Shown here one piece after another: positions 35,201-51,500 of a DNA stretch of 64,000 nucleotides; within the stretch, counting starts at the first letter, position 1; each line of letters starts with the position of its first letter. The translations under genes and the position numbers were made by a program. Source of the DNA: Eledone cirrhosa (Eukaryota; Mollusca; Cephalopoda; Octopoda; Eledonidae); NCBI GenBank assembly GCA_964016885.1, contig OZ024741.1, forward strand, positions 25,988,937 through 26,052,936, read 5' to 3'. The notes under the pieces were generated by a model. That model was not told the DNA's origin and searched no databases. It saw only the letters and a list, made by a program, of their open reading frames with translations.

Positions 35201-37509
35201 ATTACAGACCTTAACTACTGTCATAAGGGGACTCACCTTGTCTGTTATACACTGTAACATATTACACACCTTAACTACTGTCATAAGGAGACTTACCTTG
35301 TCTGTTATACACTGTAACATATTACAGACCTTAACTACTGTCATAAGGAGATTTACCTTGTCTGTTATACACTGTAACATATTACAGACTTTAACTACTG
35401 TCATAAGGAGACTTACCTTGTCTGTTATACACTGTAACATATTACAGACCTTAACTACTGTCATAACGAGACTTACCTTGTCTGTTATACACTAACATAT
35501 TACAGACCTTAACTACTGTCATAAGGAGACTTATCTTGTCTGTTATACACTGTAACATATTACAGACTTTAACTACTGTCATAACGAGACTTACCTTGTC
35601 TGTTATACACTGTAACATATTACAGACCTTAACTACCATCATAACGAGACTTACCTTGTCTGTTATACACTGTAACATATTACAAACCTTAACTACTGTC
35701 ATAACAAGACTTACCTTGTCTGTTATACACTGTAACATATTACAGACCTTAACTACCGTCATAACGAGACTTACCTTGTCTGTTATACACTGTAACATAT
35801 TACAGACTTTAACTACTGTCATAACGAGACTTACCTTGTCTGTTATACACTGTAACATATTACTGACCTTAACTACTGTCATAACGAGACTTACCTTGTC
35901 TGTTATACACTGTAACATATTACAGACCTTAACTACCGTCATAACGAGACTTACCTTGTCTGTTATACACTGTAACATATTACAGACTTTAACTACCGTC
36001 ATAACGAGACATATCTAATGTGACCACACCAACATATCTAATGTGACTACACCAATATATCTAATGTGACCACACCAACATATCTAATGTGGCCACACCA
36101 ACATATCTAATGTGACGACACCAACATATCTAATCTGACCACACCAACATATCTAATGTGGCTACAACAACATATCTAATATGGCTACACTAACATATCT
36201 AATGTGACTACACCAACATATCTAATGTGCCCACACCAACATATCTAATGTTACCACACCAACATATCTAATGTGACTACACCAACATATCTAATGTGGC
36301 CCCACCAACATATCTAATGTGCCCACACCAACATGTCTAATGTGACTACACCAACATATCTAATGTGGCTACACCAACATATCTAATGTGACCACACCAA
36401 CATATCTAATGTGACTACACCAACATATCTAATGTGACCACACCAACATATCTAATGTTACCACACCAACATATCTAATGTGACTACACCAACATATCTA
36501 ATGTGGCCACACCAACATATCTAATGTGACCACACCAACATATCTAATGTGGCCACACCAACATATCTAATGTGACTACATCAACATATCTAATGTGACT
36601 ACACCATCATATCTAATGTGGCCACACCAACATATCTAATGTGACTACACCAACATATCTAATGTGACTACACCACCATATCTAATGTGACCACACCAAC
36701 ATATCTATTGTGGCCCCACCAACATATCTAATGTGGCCCCACCAACATATCTAATGTGCCCACACCAACATATCTAATGTGAACACACCACCATATCTAA
36801 TGTGACTACACCGACATGTCTAATGTGACCACACCAACATATCTAATGTGACCCCACCAACATATCTAATGTGACCCCACCAACATATCTAATGTGGCCA
36901 CACCAACATATCTAATGTGACCACACCAACATATCTAATGTGACCACACCAACATATCTAATGTGACCACACCAACATATCTAATGTGACTACACCAACA
37001 TATCTAATGTGACCACACCACCATATCTAATGTGACTACACCAACATACCTAATGTGACCACACCACCATATCTAATGTGACTACACCAACATATCTAAT
37101 GTGACCACACCAACATATCTAATGTGACTACACCAACATATCTAATGTGGCCACACCAACATATCTAATGTGACTACACCAACATATCTAATGTGACCAC
37201 ACCAACATATCTAATGTGACTACACCAACATATATAATGTGACTACACCAACATATATAATGTGACCACACCAACATATCTAATGTGGCCACACCAACAT
37301 ATCTAATGTGGCCACACCAACATATCTAATGTGACTACACCAACATATCTAATGTGGCCACACCAACATATCTAATGTGACTACACCAACATATATAATG
37401 TGACTACACCAACATATATAATGTGACCACACCAACATATCTAATGTGGCCACACCAACATATCTAATGTGGCCACACCAACATATCTAATGTGACTACA
37501 CCAACATAT

Positions 37510-38290
37510 CTAATGTGGCCCCACCAACATATCTAATGTGACCACACCAACATATCTAATGTGACTACACCAACATATCTAATGTGGCTCCACCAACATA
37601 TCTAATGTGGCCCCACCAACATATCTAATGTGACCACACCAACATATCTAATGTAACTACACCAACATATCTAATGTGACTACACCAACATATCTAATGT
37701 GGCTCCACCAACATATCTAATGTGGCCACACCAACATATCTAATGTGGCCACACCAACATATCTAATGTGACCACACCAACATATCTAATGTGACTACAC
37801 CAACATAGCTAATGTGGCCACACCAACATATCTAATGTGACCACACTAACATATCTAATGTGGCCACACCAACATATCTAATGTGACTACACCAACATAT
37901 CTAATGTGGCCCCACCAACATATCTAATGTGACCACACCAACATATCTAATGTGACTACACCAACATATCTAATGTGGCTCCACCAACATATCTAATGTG
38001 GCCCCACCAACATATCTAATGTGACCACACCAACATATCTAATGTAACTACACCAACATATCTAATGTGACTACACCAACATATCTAATGTGGCTCCACC
38101 AACATATCTAATGTGGCCACACCAACATATCTAATGTGGCCACACCAACATATCTAATGTGACCACACCAACATATCTAATGTGACTACACCAACATAGC
38201 TAATGTGGCCACACCAACATATCTAATGTGACCACACTAACATATCTAATGTGGCCACACCAACATATCTAATGTGACTACACCAACACA
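37510..38290. repeat. 391-bp (17-unit) duplication in the 23-bp array
   Basis: AATGTAACTACACC (37651, 38042), CAACATAGCTAATG (about 37802, 38193) and the GACCACACTAACAT unit recur at a 391-bp offset. Confidence 0.8.
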
Positions 38291-39419
38291 TCTAATGTGG
38301 CTACACCACTATATCTAATGTGGCCAAACCAACATATCTAATGTGGCCCCACCAACATATCTAATGTGACCACACCAACATATCTAATGTGGCCACAGCA
38401 ACATATCTAATGTGGCCACACCAACATATCTAATGTGACCACACCACCATATCTAATGTGGCTACACCAACATATCTAATGTGACTACACCAACATATCT
38501 AATGTGACTACACCAACATATCTAATGTGACCACACCAACATATCTAATGTGACTACACCAACATATATAATGTGACCACACCAGCATATCTAATGTGGC
38601 CCCACCAACATATCTAATGTGGCCCCACCAACATATCTAACGTGACCACACCAACATATCTAATGTGACAACACAAACATATCTAATGTGACTACACCAA
38701 CATACCTAATGTGACAACACAAACATATCTAATGTGACCACACCAACATATCTAATGTGACTACACCAACATATCTAATGTGACCACACCAACATATCTA
38801 ATGTGACTACACCAACATATCTAATGTGGCCCCACCAACATATCTAATGTGGCCCCACCAACATATCTAATGTGGCTACACCAACATATCTAATGTGGCC
38901 CCACCAACATATCTAATGTGGCCCCACCAACATATCTAACGTGACCACACCAACATATCTAATGTGACCACACCAACATATCTAATGTGACCACACCAAC
39001 ATATCTAATGTGACTACACCAACATATCTAATGTGACTACACCAACATATCTAATGTGACTACACCAACATATCTAATGTGACCACACCACCATATCTAA
39101 TGTGGCCACACCAACATATCTAATGTGGCCACACAAACATATCTAATGTGACTACACCAACATATCTAATGTGACCACACCAACATATCTAATGTGACCA
39201 CACCAACATATCTAATGTGACCACACCAACATATCTAATGTGACCACACCAACATATCTAATGTGGCCACACCAACATATCTAATGTGGCCACACAAACA
39301 TATCTAATGTGGCCACACCAACATATCTAATGTGGCCACACAAACATATCTAATGTGACTACACCAACATATCTAATGTGACTACACCAACATATCTAAT
39401 GTGGCCACACCAACATATC

Positions 39420-40560
39420 TAATGTGACCACACCACCATATCTAATGTGGCCCCACCAACATATCTAATGTGACCACACCAACATATCTAATGTGACCAC
39501 ACCAACATATCTAATGTGACTACACCAACATATATAATGTGACCACACCAACATATCTAATGTGACCACACCAACATATCTAATGTGACTACACCAACAT
39601 ATCTAATGTGACCACACCACCATATCTAATGTGGCCCCACCAACATATCTAATGTGACCACACCAACATATCTAATGTGACTACACCAACATATCTAATG
39701 TGACCACACCAACATATCTAATGTGACCACACCAACATATCTAATGTGACTACACCAACATATCTAATGTGACCACACCACCATATCTAATGTGGCCCCA
39801 CCAACATATCTAATGTGACCACACCAACATATCTAATGTGACCACACCAACATATCTAATGTGACTACACCAACATATCTAATGTGACCACACCAACATA
39901 TCTAATGTGACTACACCAACATATCTAATGTGACCACACCACCATATCTAATGTGGCCCCACCAACATATCTAATGTGACCACACCAACATATCTAATGT
40001 GACTACACCAACATATCTAATGTGACCACACCAACATATCTAATGTGACCACACCAACATATCTAATGTGACTACACCAACATATCTAATGTGACCACAC
40101 CACCATATCTAATGTGGCCCCACCAACATATCTAATGTGACCACACCAACATATCTAATGTGACCACACCAACATATCTAATGTGACCACACCAACATAT
40201 CTAATGTGACCACACCACCATATCTAATGTGGCCCCACCAACATATCTAATGTGACCACACCAACATATCTAATGTGACTACACCAACATATCTAATGTG
40301 ACCACACCAACATATCTAATGTGACCACACCAACATATCTAATGTGACTACACCAACATATCTAATGTGACCACACCACCATATCTAATGTGGCCCCACC
40401 AACATATCTAATGTGACCACACCAACATATCTAATGTGACCACACCAACATATCTAATGTGACTACACCAACATATCTAATGTGACCACACCACCATATC
40501 TAATGTGGCCCCACCAACATATCTAATGTGGCCCCACCAACATATCTAATGTGGCCCCAC
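39420..40560. repeat. 161/184-bp (7- or 8-unit) higher-order repeat in the 23-bp array
   Basis: The pair CCACACCACCATATC then GTGGCCCCACCAAC recurs with spacings of 184 and 161 bp (CACCACCAT at 39431, 39615, 39776 and onward), with runs of ACCAC and ACTAC units between. Confidence 0.7.
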
Positions 40561-43500
40561 CAACATATCTAATGTGACCACGCCAACATATCTAATGTGA
40601 CTACACCAACATATCTAATGTGGCCACACCAACATATCTAATGTGACCAGACCAACATATCTAATGTGGCCCCACCAACATATCTAATGTGACCACACCA
40701 ACATATCTAATATGGCCCCACCAACATATCTAATGTGGCCACACCAACATATCTAATGTGGCCCCACCAACATATCTAATATGGCCCCACCAACATATCT
40801 AATGTGGCCACACCAACATATCTAATGTGGCCCCACCAACATATCTAATGTGGCCCCACCAACATATCTAATGTGGCCCCACCAACATATCTAATGTGAC
40901 CACACCAACATATCTAATATGGCCCCACCAACATATCTAATGTGGCCCCACCAACATATCTAATGTGGCCCCACCAACATATCTAATGTGGCCCCACCAA
41001 CATATCTAATGTGATCACACCAACATATCTAATGTGACCACACCAACATATCTAATGTGGCCACACCAACATATCTAATGTGACCACAGCAACATATTTA
41101 TTGTGGCCACACCAACATATCTAATGTGACCACTCCAACATATCTAATGTGACTACACCAACATATCTAATGTGGCCCCACCAACATATCTAATGTGACC
41201 ACACCAACATATCTAATGTGGCCACACCAACATATCTAATGTGGCCACACCAACATATCTAATGTGACCACAGCAACATATTTAATGTAGCCACACCAAC
41301 ATATCTAATGTGACCACACCAACATATCTAATGTGACCACACCAACATATCTAATGTGACCACTCCAACGTATCTAATGTGACCACACCAACATATCTAA
41401 TGTGACCACACCAACATATCTAATGTGACCACTCCAACATATCTAATGTGACTACACCAACATATCTAATGTGGCCACACCAACATATCTAATGTGACCA
41501 CACCAACATATCTAATGTGACTACACCAACATATCTAATGTGGCCACACCAACATATCTAATGTGACCACACCAACATATCTAATGTGACCACACCAACA
41601 TATCTAATGTGGCCACACCAACATATCTAATGTGACTACACCAACATATCTAATGTGACCACACCAACATATCTAATGTGACCACACCAACATATCTAAT
41701 GTGGCTACACCAACATATCTAATGTGGCCACACCAACATATCTAATGTGACCACACCAACATATCTAATGTGACTACACCAACATATCTAATGTGACTAC
41801 ACCAACATATCTAATGTGACCACACCAACATATCTAATGTGACTACACCAATATATCTAATGTGGCCACACCAACATATCTAATTTGACCACAGCAACAT
41901 ATCTAATGTGACCACATCAACATATCTAATGTGGCCACACCAACATATCTAATGTGACCACACCAACATATCTAATGTGACCACACCAACATATCTAATG
42001 TGGCTACACCAACATATCTAATGTGGCCACACCAACATATCTAATGTGACTAAACCAACATATCTAATGTGACTACACCAACATATCTAATGTGACCACA
42101 CCAACATATCTAATGTGACTACACCAACATATCTAATGTGACCACACCAACATACCTAATGTGACCACACCAACATACCTAATGTGGCCACACCAACATA
42201 TCTAATGTGACCACTCCAACATATCTAATGTGACTACACCAACATATCTAATGTGACTACACCAACATATCTAATGTGACCACACCAACATATATAATGT
42301 GGCCCCACCAACATATCTAATGTGACTACACCAACATTTCTAATGTGGCCACACCAACATATCTAATGTGACCACACCAACATATCTAATGTGGCCCCAC
42401 TAACATATCTAATTTAACTACACCAACATATCTAATGTGACCACACCAACATATCTAATGTGACTACACCAACATATCTAATGTGGCCACACCAACATAT
42501 CTAATGTGACCACATCAACATATCTAATGTGGCCACACCAACATATCTAATGTGGCCACACCAACATATCTAATGTGACCACACCAACATATCTAATGTG
42601 ACTACACCAACATATCTAATGTGACTACACCAACATATCTAATGTGGCCACACCAACATATCTAATGTGGCCACACCAACATATCTAATGTGGCCACACC
42701 AACATATCTAATGTGGCTACACCAACATATCTAACGTGACTACACCAACATATCTAATGTGACCACTCCGACATATCTAACGTGACTACACCAACATATC
42801 TAATGTGGCCACACCAACATATCTAATGTGACCACACCAACATATCTAATGTGACCACTCCGACATATCTAGCGTGACTACACCAACATATCTAATGTGA
42901 CCACACCAACATATCTAACGTGACTACACCAACATATCTAATGTGACCACTCCGACATATCTAACGTGACTACACCAACATATCTAATGTGGCCACACCA
43001 ACATATCTAATGTGACCACACCAACATATCTAATGTGGCCACACCAACATATCTAATGTGACCACACCAACATATCTAATGTGACCACTCCGACATATCT
43101 AACGTGACTACACCAACATATCTAATGTGACCACACCAACATATCTAACGTGACTACACCAACATATCTAATGTGACCACTCCGACATATCTAACGTGAC
43201 TACACCAACATATCTAATGTGACCACACCAACATATCTAACGTGACTACACCAACATATCTAATGTGACCACTCCGACATATCTAACGTGACTACACCAA
43301 CATATCTAATGTGACTACACCAACATATCTAATGTGACTACACCAATATATCTAATGTGACTACACCAACATATCTAATGTGACTACACCAACATATCTA
43401 ATGTGACCACACCAACATATCTAATGTGACCACACCAATATATCTAATGTGACCACACCAATATATCTAATGTGACTACACCAACATATCTAATGTGACC

Positions 43501-45579
43501 ACACCAACATATCTAATGTGACTACACCAACATATCTAATGTGGCTACACCAACATATCTAATGTGGCTACACCAACATATCTAATGTGGCTACACCAAC
43601 ATATCTAATGTGGCTACACCAATATATCTAATGTGGCCACACCAACATATCTAATGTGGCCACTCCGACATATCTAACGTGACTACACCAGCATATCTAA
43701 TGTGGCCACACCAACATATCTAATGTGGCCACACCAACATATCTAATGTGACTACACCAACATATATAATGTGGCCACACCAACATATCTAATGTGACCA
43801 CACCACCATATCTAATGTGACCACACCAACATATCTAATGTGACCACACCACCATATCTAATGTGACCACACCACCATATCTAATGTGACTACACCACCA
43901 TATCTAATGTGACTACACCAACGTATCTAATGTGGCCACACCAACATATCTAATGTGGCCACACCACCATATCTAATGTGGCCCCACCAACATATCTAAT
44001 GTGACTACACCAATATATCTAATGTGGCCCCACCAACATATCTAATGTGACTACACCAATATATCTAATGTGACTACACCAACATATCTAATGTGACTAC
44101 ACCAACATATCTAATGTGGCCACACCAACATATCTAATGTGACCACACCAACATATCTAATGTGACTACACCAACATATCTAATGTGACTACACCAACAT
44201 ATCTAATGTGACCACTCCAACATATCTAATGTGACCACACCAACATATCTAATGTGACTACACCAACATATCTAATGTGACTACACCAACATATCTAATG
44301 TGGCCACACCAACATATCTAATGTGGCCACATCAACATATCTAATGTGGCCACACCAACATATCTAATGTGACCACACCAACATATCTAATGTGACTACA
44401 CCAATATATCTAATGTGGCCCCACCAACATATCTAATGTGACTACACCAACATATCTAATGTGGCCACACCAACATATCTAATGTGACCACACCAACATA
44501 TCTAATGTGGCTCCACCAACATATCTAATGTGGCCACACCAACATATCTAATGTGACCACACCAACATATCTAATGTGACTACACCAATATATCTAATGT
44601 GGCCCCACCAACATATCTAATGTGACCACACCAACATATCTAATGTGGCTCCACCAACATATCTAATGTGGCCACACCAACATATCTAATGTGACCACAC
44701 CAACATATCTAATGTGACTACACCAATATATCTAATATGGCCCCACCAACATATCTAATGTGACCACACCAACATATCTAATGTGGCTCCACCAACATAT
44801 CTAATGTGGCCACACCAACATATCTAATGTGGCCCCACCAACATATCTAATGTGACTACACCAATATATCTAATGTGGCCACAGCAACATATCTAATGTG
44901 ACCACACCAACATATCTAATGTGACCACACCAACATATCTAATGTGACTACACCAACATATCTAATTTGACCACAGCAACATATCTAATGTGGCCACACC
45001 AACATATCTAATGTGACTACACCAACATATCTAATGTGACTACACCACCATATCTAATGTGACTACACCAACATATCTAATGTGACCACACCAACATATC
45101 TAATGTGACCACACCAACATATCTAATGTGGCTACACCAACATATCTAATGTGGCCACACCAACATATCTAATGTGACCACACCAACATATCTAATGTGA
45201 CCACACCAACATATCTAATGTGGCCCCACCGACATATCTAATGTGGCCCCACCAACATATCTAATGTGGCCCCACCAACATATCTAATGTGGCCACACCA
45301 ACATATCTAATGTGGCCACACCAACATATCTAATGTGACTACACCACCATATCTAATGTGACCACTCCAACATATCTAATGTGACTACACCACCATATCT
45401 AATGTGACCACTCCAACATATCTAATGTGACCACACCAACATATCTAATGTGGCTACACCAACATATCTAATGTGGCCACACCAACATATCTAATGTGAC
45501 CACACCAACATATCTAATGTGGCCCCACCAACATATCTAATGTGACCACACCAACATATCTAATGTGGCCCCACCAACA

Positions 45580-48500
45580 TATCTAATGTGACCACTCCAA
45601 CATATCTAATGTGACTACACCAGCATATCTAATGTGGCCACACCAACATATCTAATGTGAGCACACCACCACATCTAATGTGGCCACACCAACATATCTA
45701 ATGTGACTACACCAACATATCTAATGTGGCTACACCAACATATCTAATGTGGCCACACCAACATATCTAATGTGGCCCCACCGACATATCTAATGTGACC
45801 ACACCAACATATCTAATGTGACCACACCAACATATCTAATGTGGCTACACCAACATATCTAATGTGGCCACACCAACATATCTAATGTGGCCCCACCAAC
45901 ATATCTAATGTGACCACACCAACATATCTAATGTGGCTACACCAACATATCTAATGTGACCACACCAACATATCTAATGTGACTACACCAGCATATCTAA
46001 TGTGGCCACACCAACATATCTAATGTGGCCACACCAACATATCTAATGTGACCACTCCAACATATCTAATGTGACTACACCAGCATATCTAATGTGGCCA
46101 CACCAACATATCTAATGTGACTACACCAACATATCTAATGTGGCCACACCAACATATCTAATGTGGCTACACCAACATATCTAATGTGACCACACCAACA
46201 TATCTAATGTGGCCACACCAACATATCTAATGTGACTACACCACCATATCTAATGTGACTACACCAACATATCTAATGTGGCCACACCAACATATCTAAT
46301 GTGACCACACCAACATATCTAATGTGACCACAGCAACATATCTAATGTGACTACACCAACATATCTAATGTGGCCACACCAACATATCTAATGTGACCAC
46401 ACCAACATATCTAATGTGACCACAGCAACATATCTAATGTGACTACACCAATATATCTAATGTGACTACACCAATATATCTAATGTGACTACACCACCAT
46501 ATCTAATGTGACCACTCCAACATATCTAATGTGACTACACCAGCATATCTAATGTGGCCACACCAACATATCTAATGTGACCACACCACCACATCTAATG
46601 TGGCCACACCAACATATCTAATGTGGCTACACCAACATATCTAATGTGACCACACCAACATATCTAATGTGACCACACCACCACATCTAATGTGGCCACA
46701 CCAACATATCTAATGTGACTACACCACCATATCTAATGTGGCCACACCAACATATCTAATGTGACCACACCACCACATCTAATGTGGCCACACCAACATA
46801 TCTAATGTGACTACACCACCATATCTAATGTGACCACTCCAACATATCTAATGTGACTACACCAACATATCTAATGTGGCCACACCAACATATCTAATGT
46901 GACCACACCAACATATCTAATGTGGCCCCACCAACATATCTAATGTGACTACACCAACATATCTAATGTGGCCACACCAACATATCTAATGTGACCACAC
47001 CAACATATCTAATGTGACCACACCAACATATCTAATGTGGCTACACCAACATATCTAATGTGACCACACCAACATATCTAACGTGGCCACACCAACATAT
47101 CTAATGTGACCCCACCAACATATCTAATGTGGCCCCACCAACATATCTAATGTGGCCACACCAACATATCTAATGTGACCACACCAACATATCTAATGTG
47201 GCCACACCAACATATCTAATGTGACTACACCACCATATCTAATGTGACTACACCAACATATCTAATGTGGCCACACCAACATATCTAATGTGACCACACC
47301 AACATATCTAATGTGGCCACACCAACATATCTAATGTGACTACACCAACATATCTAATGTGGCCACACCAACATATCTAATGTGACCACACCAACATATC
47401 TAATGTGACCACACCACCACATCTAATGTGGCCACACCAACATATCTAATGTGACCACACCAACATATCTAATGTGGCCCCACCAACATATCTAATGTGA
47501 CTACACCAACATATCTAATGTGGCCACACCAACATATCTAATGTGACCACACCAACATATCTAATGTGACCACACCAACATATCTAATGTGGCTACACCA
47601 ACATATCTAATGTGACTACACCAACATATCTAATGTGACTACACCAACATATCTAATGTGACCACACCAACATATCTAATGTGACCACACCAACATATCT
47701 AATGTGACCACACCAACATATCTAACGTGGCCACACCAACATATCTAATGTGACCACACCAACATATCTAATGTGCCCACACCAACATATCTAATGTGCC
47801 CACACCAACATATCTAATGTGGCCACACCAACATATCTAATGTGACCACACCAACATACCTAATGTGGCCCCACCAACATATCTAATGTGACCACACCAA
47901 CATATCTAATGTGATCACACCAACATATCTAATGTGGCCCCACCAACATATCTAATTTGACTACACCAACATATCTAATGTGGCCACACCAACATATCTA
48001 ATGTGGCTCCACCAACATATCTAATTTGACTACACCAACATATCTAATGTGGCCACACCAACATATCTAATGTGACCACACCAACATATCTAATTTGACT
48101 ACACCAACATATCTAATGTGACTACACTAACATATCTAATGTGACTACACCAACATATCTAATGTGACTACACCACCATATCTAATGTGACTACACCAAC
48201 ATATCTAATGTGGCCACACCAACATATCTAATGTGACCACACCAACATATCTAATGTGGCCACACCAACATATCTAATGTGACCACACCACCATATCTAA
48301 TGTGACTACACCAGCATATCTAATGTGGCCACACCAACATACCTAATGTGGCCACACCAACATATCTAATGTGGCCACACCAACATATCTAATGTGACTA
48401 CACCAACATATCTAATGTGGCCACACCAACATATCTAATGTGACCACACCAACATATCTAATGTGGCTACACCAACATATCTAATGTGGCTACACCAACA

Positions 48501-51500
48501 TATCTAATGTGGCCACACCAACATATCTAATGTGACCACACCAACATATCTAATGTGACTACACCAACATATCTAATGTGGCCACACCAACATATCTAAT
48601 GTGACTACACCAATATATCTAATGTGGCCACACCAACATATCTAATTTGACCACAGCAACATATCTAATGTGACCACACCAACATATCTAATGTGGCCCC
48701 ACCAACATATCTAATGTGACCACACCAACATATCTAATGTGACCACACCAACATATCTAATGTGGCTACACCAACATATCTAATGTGGCCACACCAACAT
48801 ATCTAATGTGACTAAACCAACATATCTAATGTGGCCACATCAACATATCTAATGTGACCACACCAACATATCTCATGTGGCCACACCAACATATCTAATG
48901 TGGCCACACCAACATATCTAATGTGACTACACCAACATATCTAATGTGACTACACCAACATATCTAATGTGACTACACCAACATATCTAATGTGGCCACA
49001 CCAACATATCTAATGTGACTACACCAACATTTCTAATGTGGCCACACCAACATATCTAATGTGGCCCCACCAACATATCTAATTTAACTACACCAACATA
49101 TCTAATGTGGCTACACCAACATATCTAATGTGGCCACACCAACATATCTAATGTGGCCACAGCAACATATCTAATGTGACCACACCAACATATCTCATGT
49201 AACTACACCAACATATCTAATGTGGCCCCACCAACATATCTAATTTGACTACACCAACATATCTAATGTGGCTACACCAACATATCTAATGTGGCCACAC
49301 CAACATATCTAATGTGACCACACCAACATATCTAATGTGACCACACCAACATATCTAATGTGGCCACACCAACATATCTAATGTGACCACAGCAACATAT
49401 CTAATGTGGCCACACCAACATATCTAATGTGGCCACACCAACATATCTAATGTGACCACACCAACATATCTAATGTGGCCACACCAACATATCTAATGTG
49501 GCCACACCAACATATCTAATGTGGCCTCACCAACATATCTGATGTTGCCACACCAACATATCTAATGTGACCACACCACCATATCTAATGTGACTACACC
49601 AACATATCTAATGTGGTCACACCAACATACCTAATGTGGCCACACCAACATATCTAATGTGACTACACCACCATATCTAATGTGACTACACCAACATATC
49701 TAATGTGGCCACACCAACATATCTAATGTGACCACACCAACATATCTAATGTGGCCACACCAACATATCTAATGTGGTCACACCAACATATCTAATGTGA
49801 CCACACCACCATATCTAATGTGGCCACACCAACATACCTAATGTGACCACACCACCATATCTAATGTGACTACACCAACATATCTAATGTGACCACACCA
49901 ACATATCTAATGTGGCCACACCAACATACCTAATGTGACCACACCACCATATCTAATGTGACTACACCAACATATCTAATGTGACCACACCAACATATCT
50001 AATGTGGCCACACCAACATATCTAATGTGACCACACCAACATATCTAATGTGACCACACCAACATATCTAATGTGACCACACCAACATATCTAATGTGGC
50101 TACACCAACATATCTAATGTGGCTACACCAACATATCTAATGTGACTACACCAACATATCTAATGTGACCACACCAACATATCTAATGTGGCCACACCAA
50201 CATATCTAATGTGGCTACACCAACATATCTAATGTGGCTACACCAACATATCTAATGTGACCACACCAACATATCTAATGTGGCCACACCAACATATCTA
50301 ATGTGACTACACCAACATATCTAATGTGACTACACCAACATATCTAATGTGACCACACCAACATATCTAATGTGGCTACACCAACATATCTAATGTGACC
50401 ACACCAACATATCTAATGTGGCCACACCAACATATCTAATGTGACCACACCAACATATCTAATGTGACCACACCAACATATCTAATGTGACCACACCAAC
50501 ATATCTAATGTGGCTACACCAACATATCTAATGTGGCTACACCAACATATCTAATGTGGCCCCACCGACATATCTAATGTGACCACACCAACATATCTAA
50601 TGTGGCCACACCAACATATCTAATGTGGCTACACCAACATATCTAATGTGGCTACACCAACATATCTAATGTGACCACACCAACATATCTAATGTGGCCA
50701 CACCAACATATCTAATGTGACCACTCCAACATATCTAATGTGACTACACCAGCATATCTAATGTGGCCACACCAACATATCTAATGTGAGCACACCACCA
50801 CATCTAATGTGGCCACACCAACATATCTAATGTGACTACACCAACATATCTAATGTGGCTACACCAACATATCTAATGTGGCCACACCAACATATCTAAT
50901 GTGGCCCCACCGACATATCTAATGTGACCACACCAACATATCTAATGTGACCACACCAACATATCTAATGTGGCTACACCAACATATCTAATGTGGCCAC
51001 ACCAACATATCTAATGTGGCCCCACCAACATATCTAATGTGACCACACCAACATATCTAATGTGGCTACACCAACATATCTAATGTGACCACACCAACAT
51101 ATCTAATGTGACTACACCAGCATATCTAATGTGGCCACACCAACATATCTAATGTGGCCACACCAACATATCTAATGTGACCACTCCAACATATCTAATG
51201 TGACTACACCAGCATATCTAATGTGGCCACACCAACATATCTAATGTGACTACACCAACATATCTAATGTGGCCACACCAACATATCTAATGTGGCTACA
51301 CCAACATATCTAATGTGACCACACCAACATATCTAATGTGGCCACACCAACATATCTAATGTGACTACACCACCATATCTAATGTGACTACACCAACATA
51401 TCTAATGTGGCCACACCAACATATCTAATGTGACCACACCAACATATCTAATGTGACCACAGCAACATATCTAATGTGACTACACCAACATATCTAATGT

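Larger units (their letters stand above)
13082..36010. repeat. 60-bp satellite array, about 380 units (22.9 kb)
   Basis: Typical unit: 13201-13260. Landmarks in order are CTGTAACATATTACAG, ACCTTAACTACCGTCATAAC and GAGACTTACCTTGTCTG. Head-to-tail throughout, starting 51 bp after the exon B donor with diverged units (TGTAATATGTAACAGACC). Common variant sites: CCGTC/CTGTC/CTGTT/CCATC, AACGAG/AAGGAG/AACAAG, and ACCTT/ACTTT. A 58-bp form lacks two bases at CAC(TG)TAAC and occurs in runs of one to three. One 53-bp unit lacks AACGAGA near 14605. Period 60 leaves one open frame per strand, up to 1,012 codons, until a 58-bp unit shifts it. No coding call. Confidence 0.97.
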
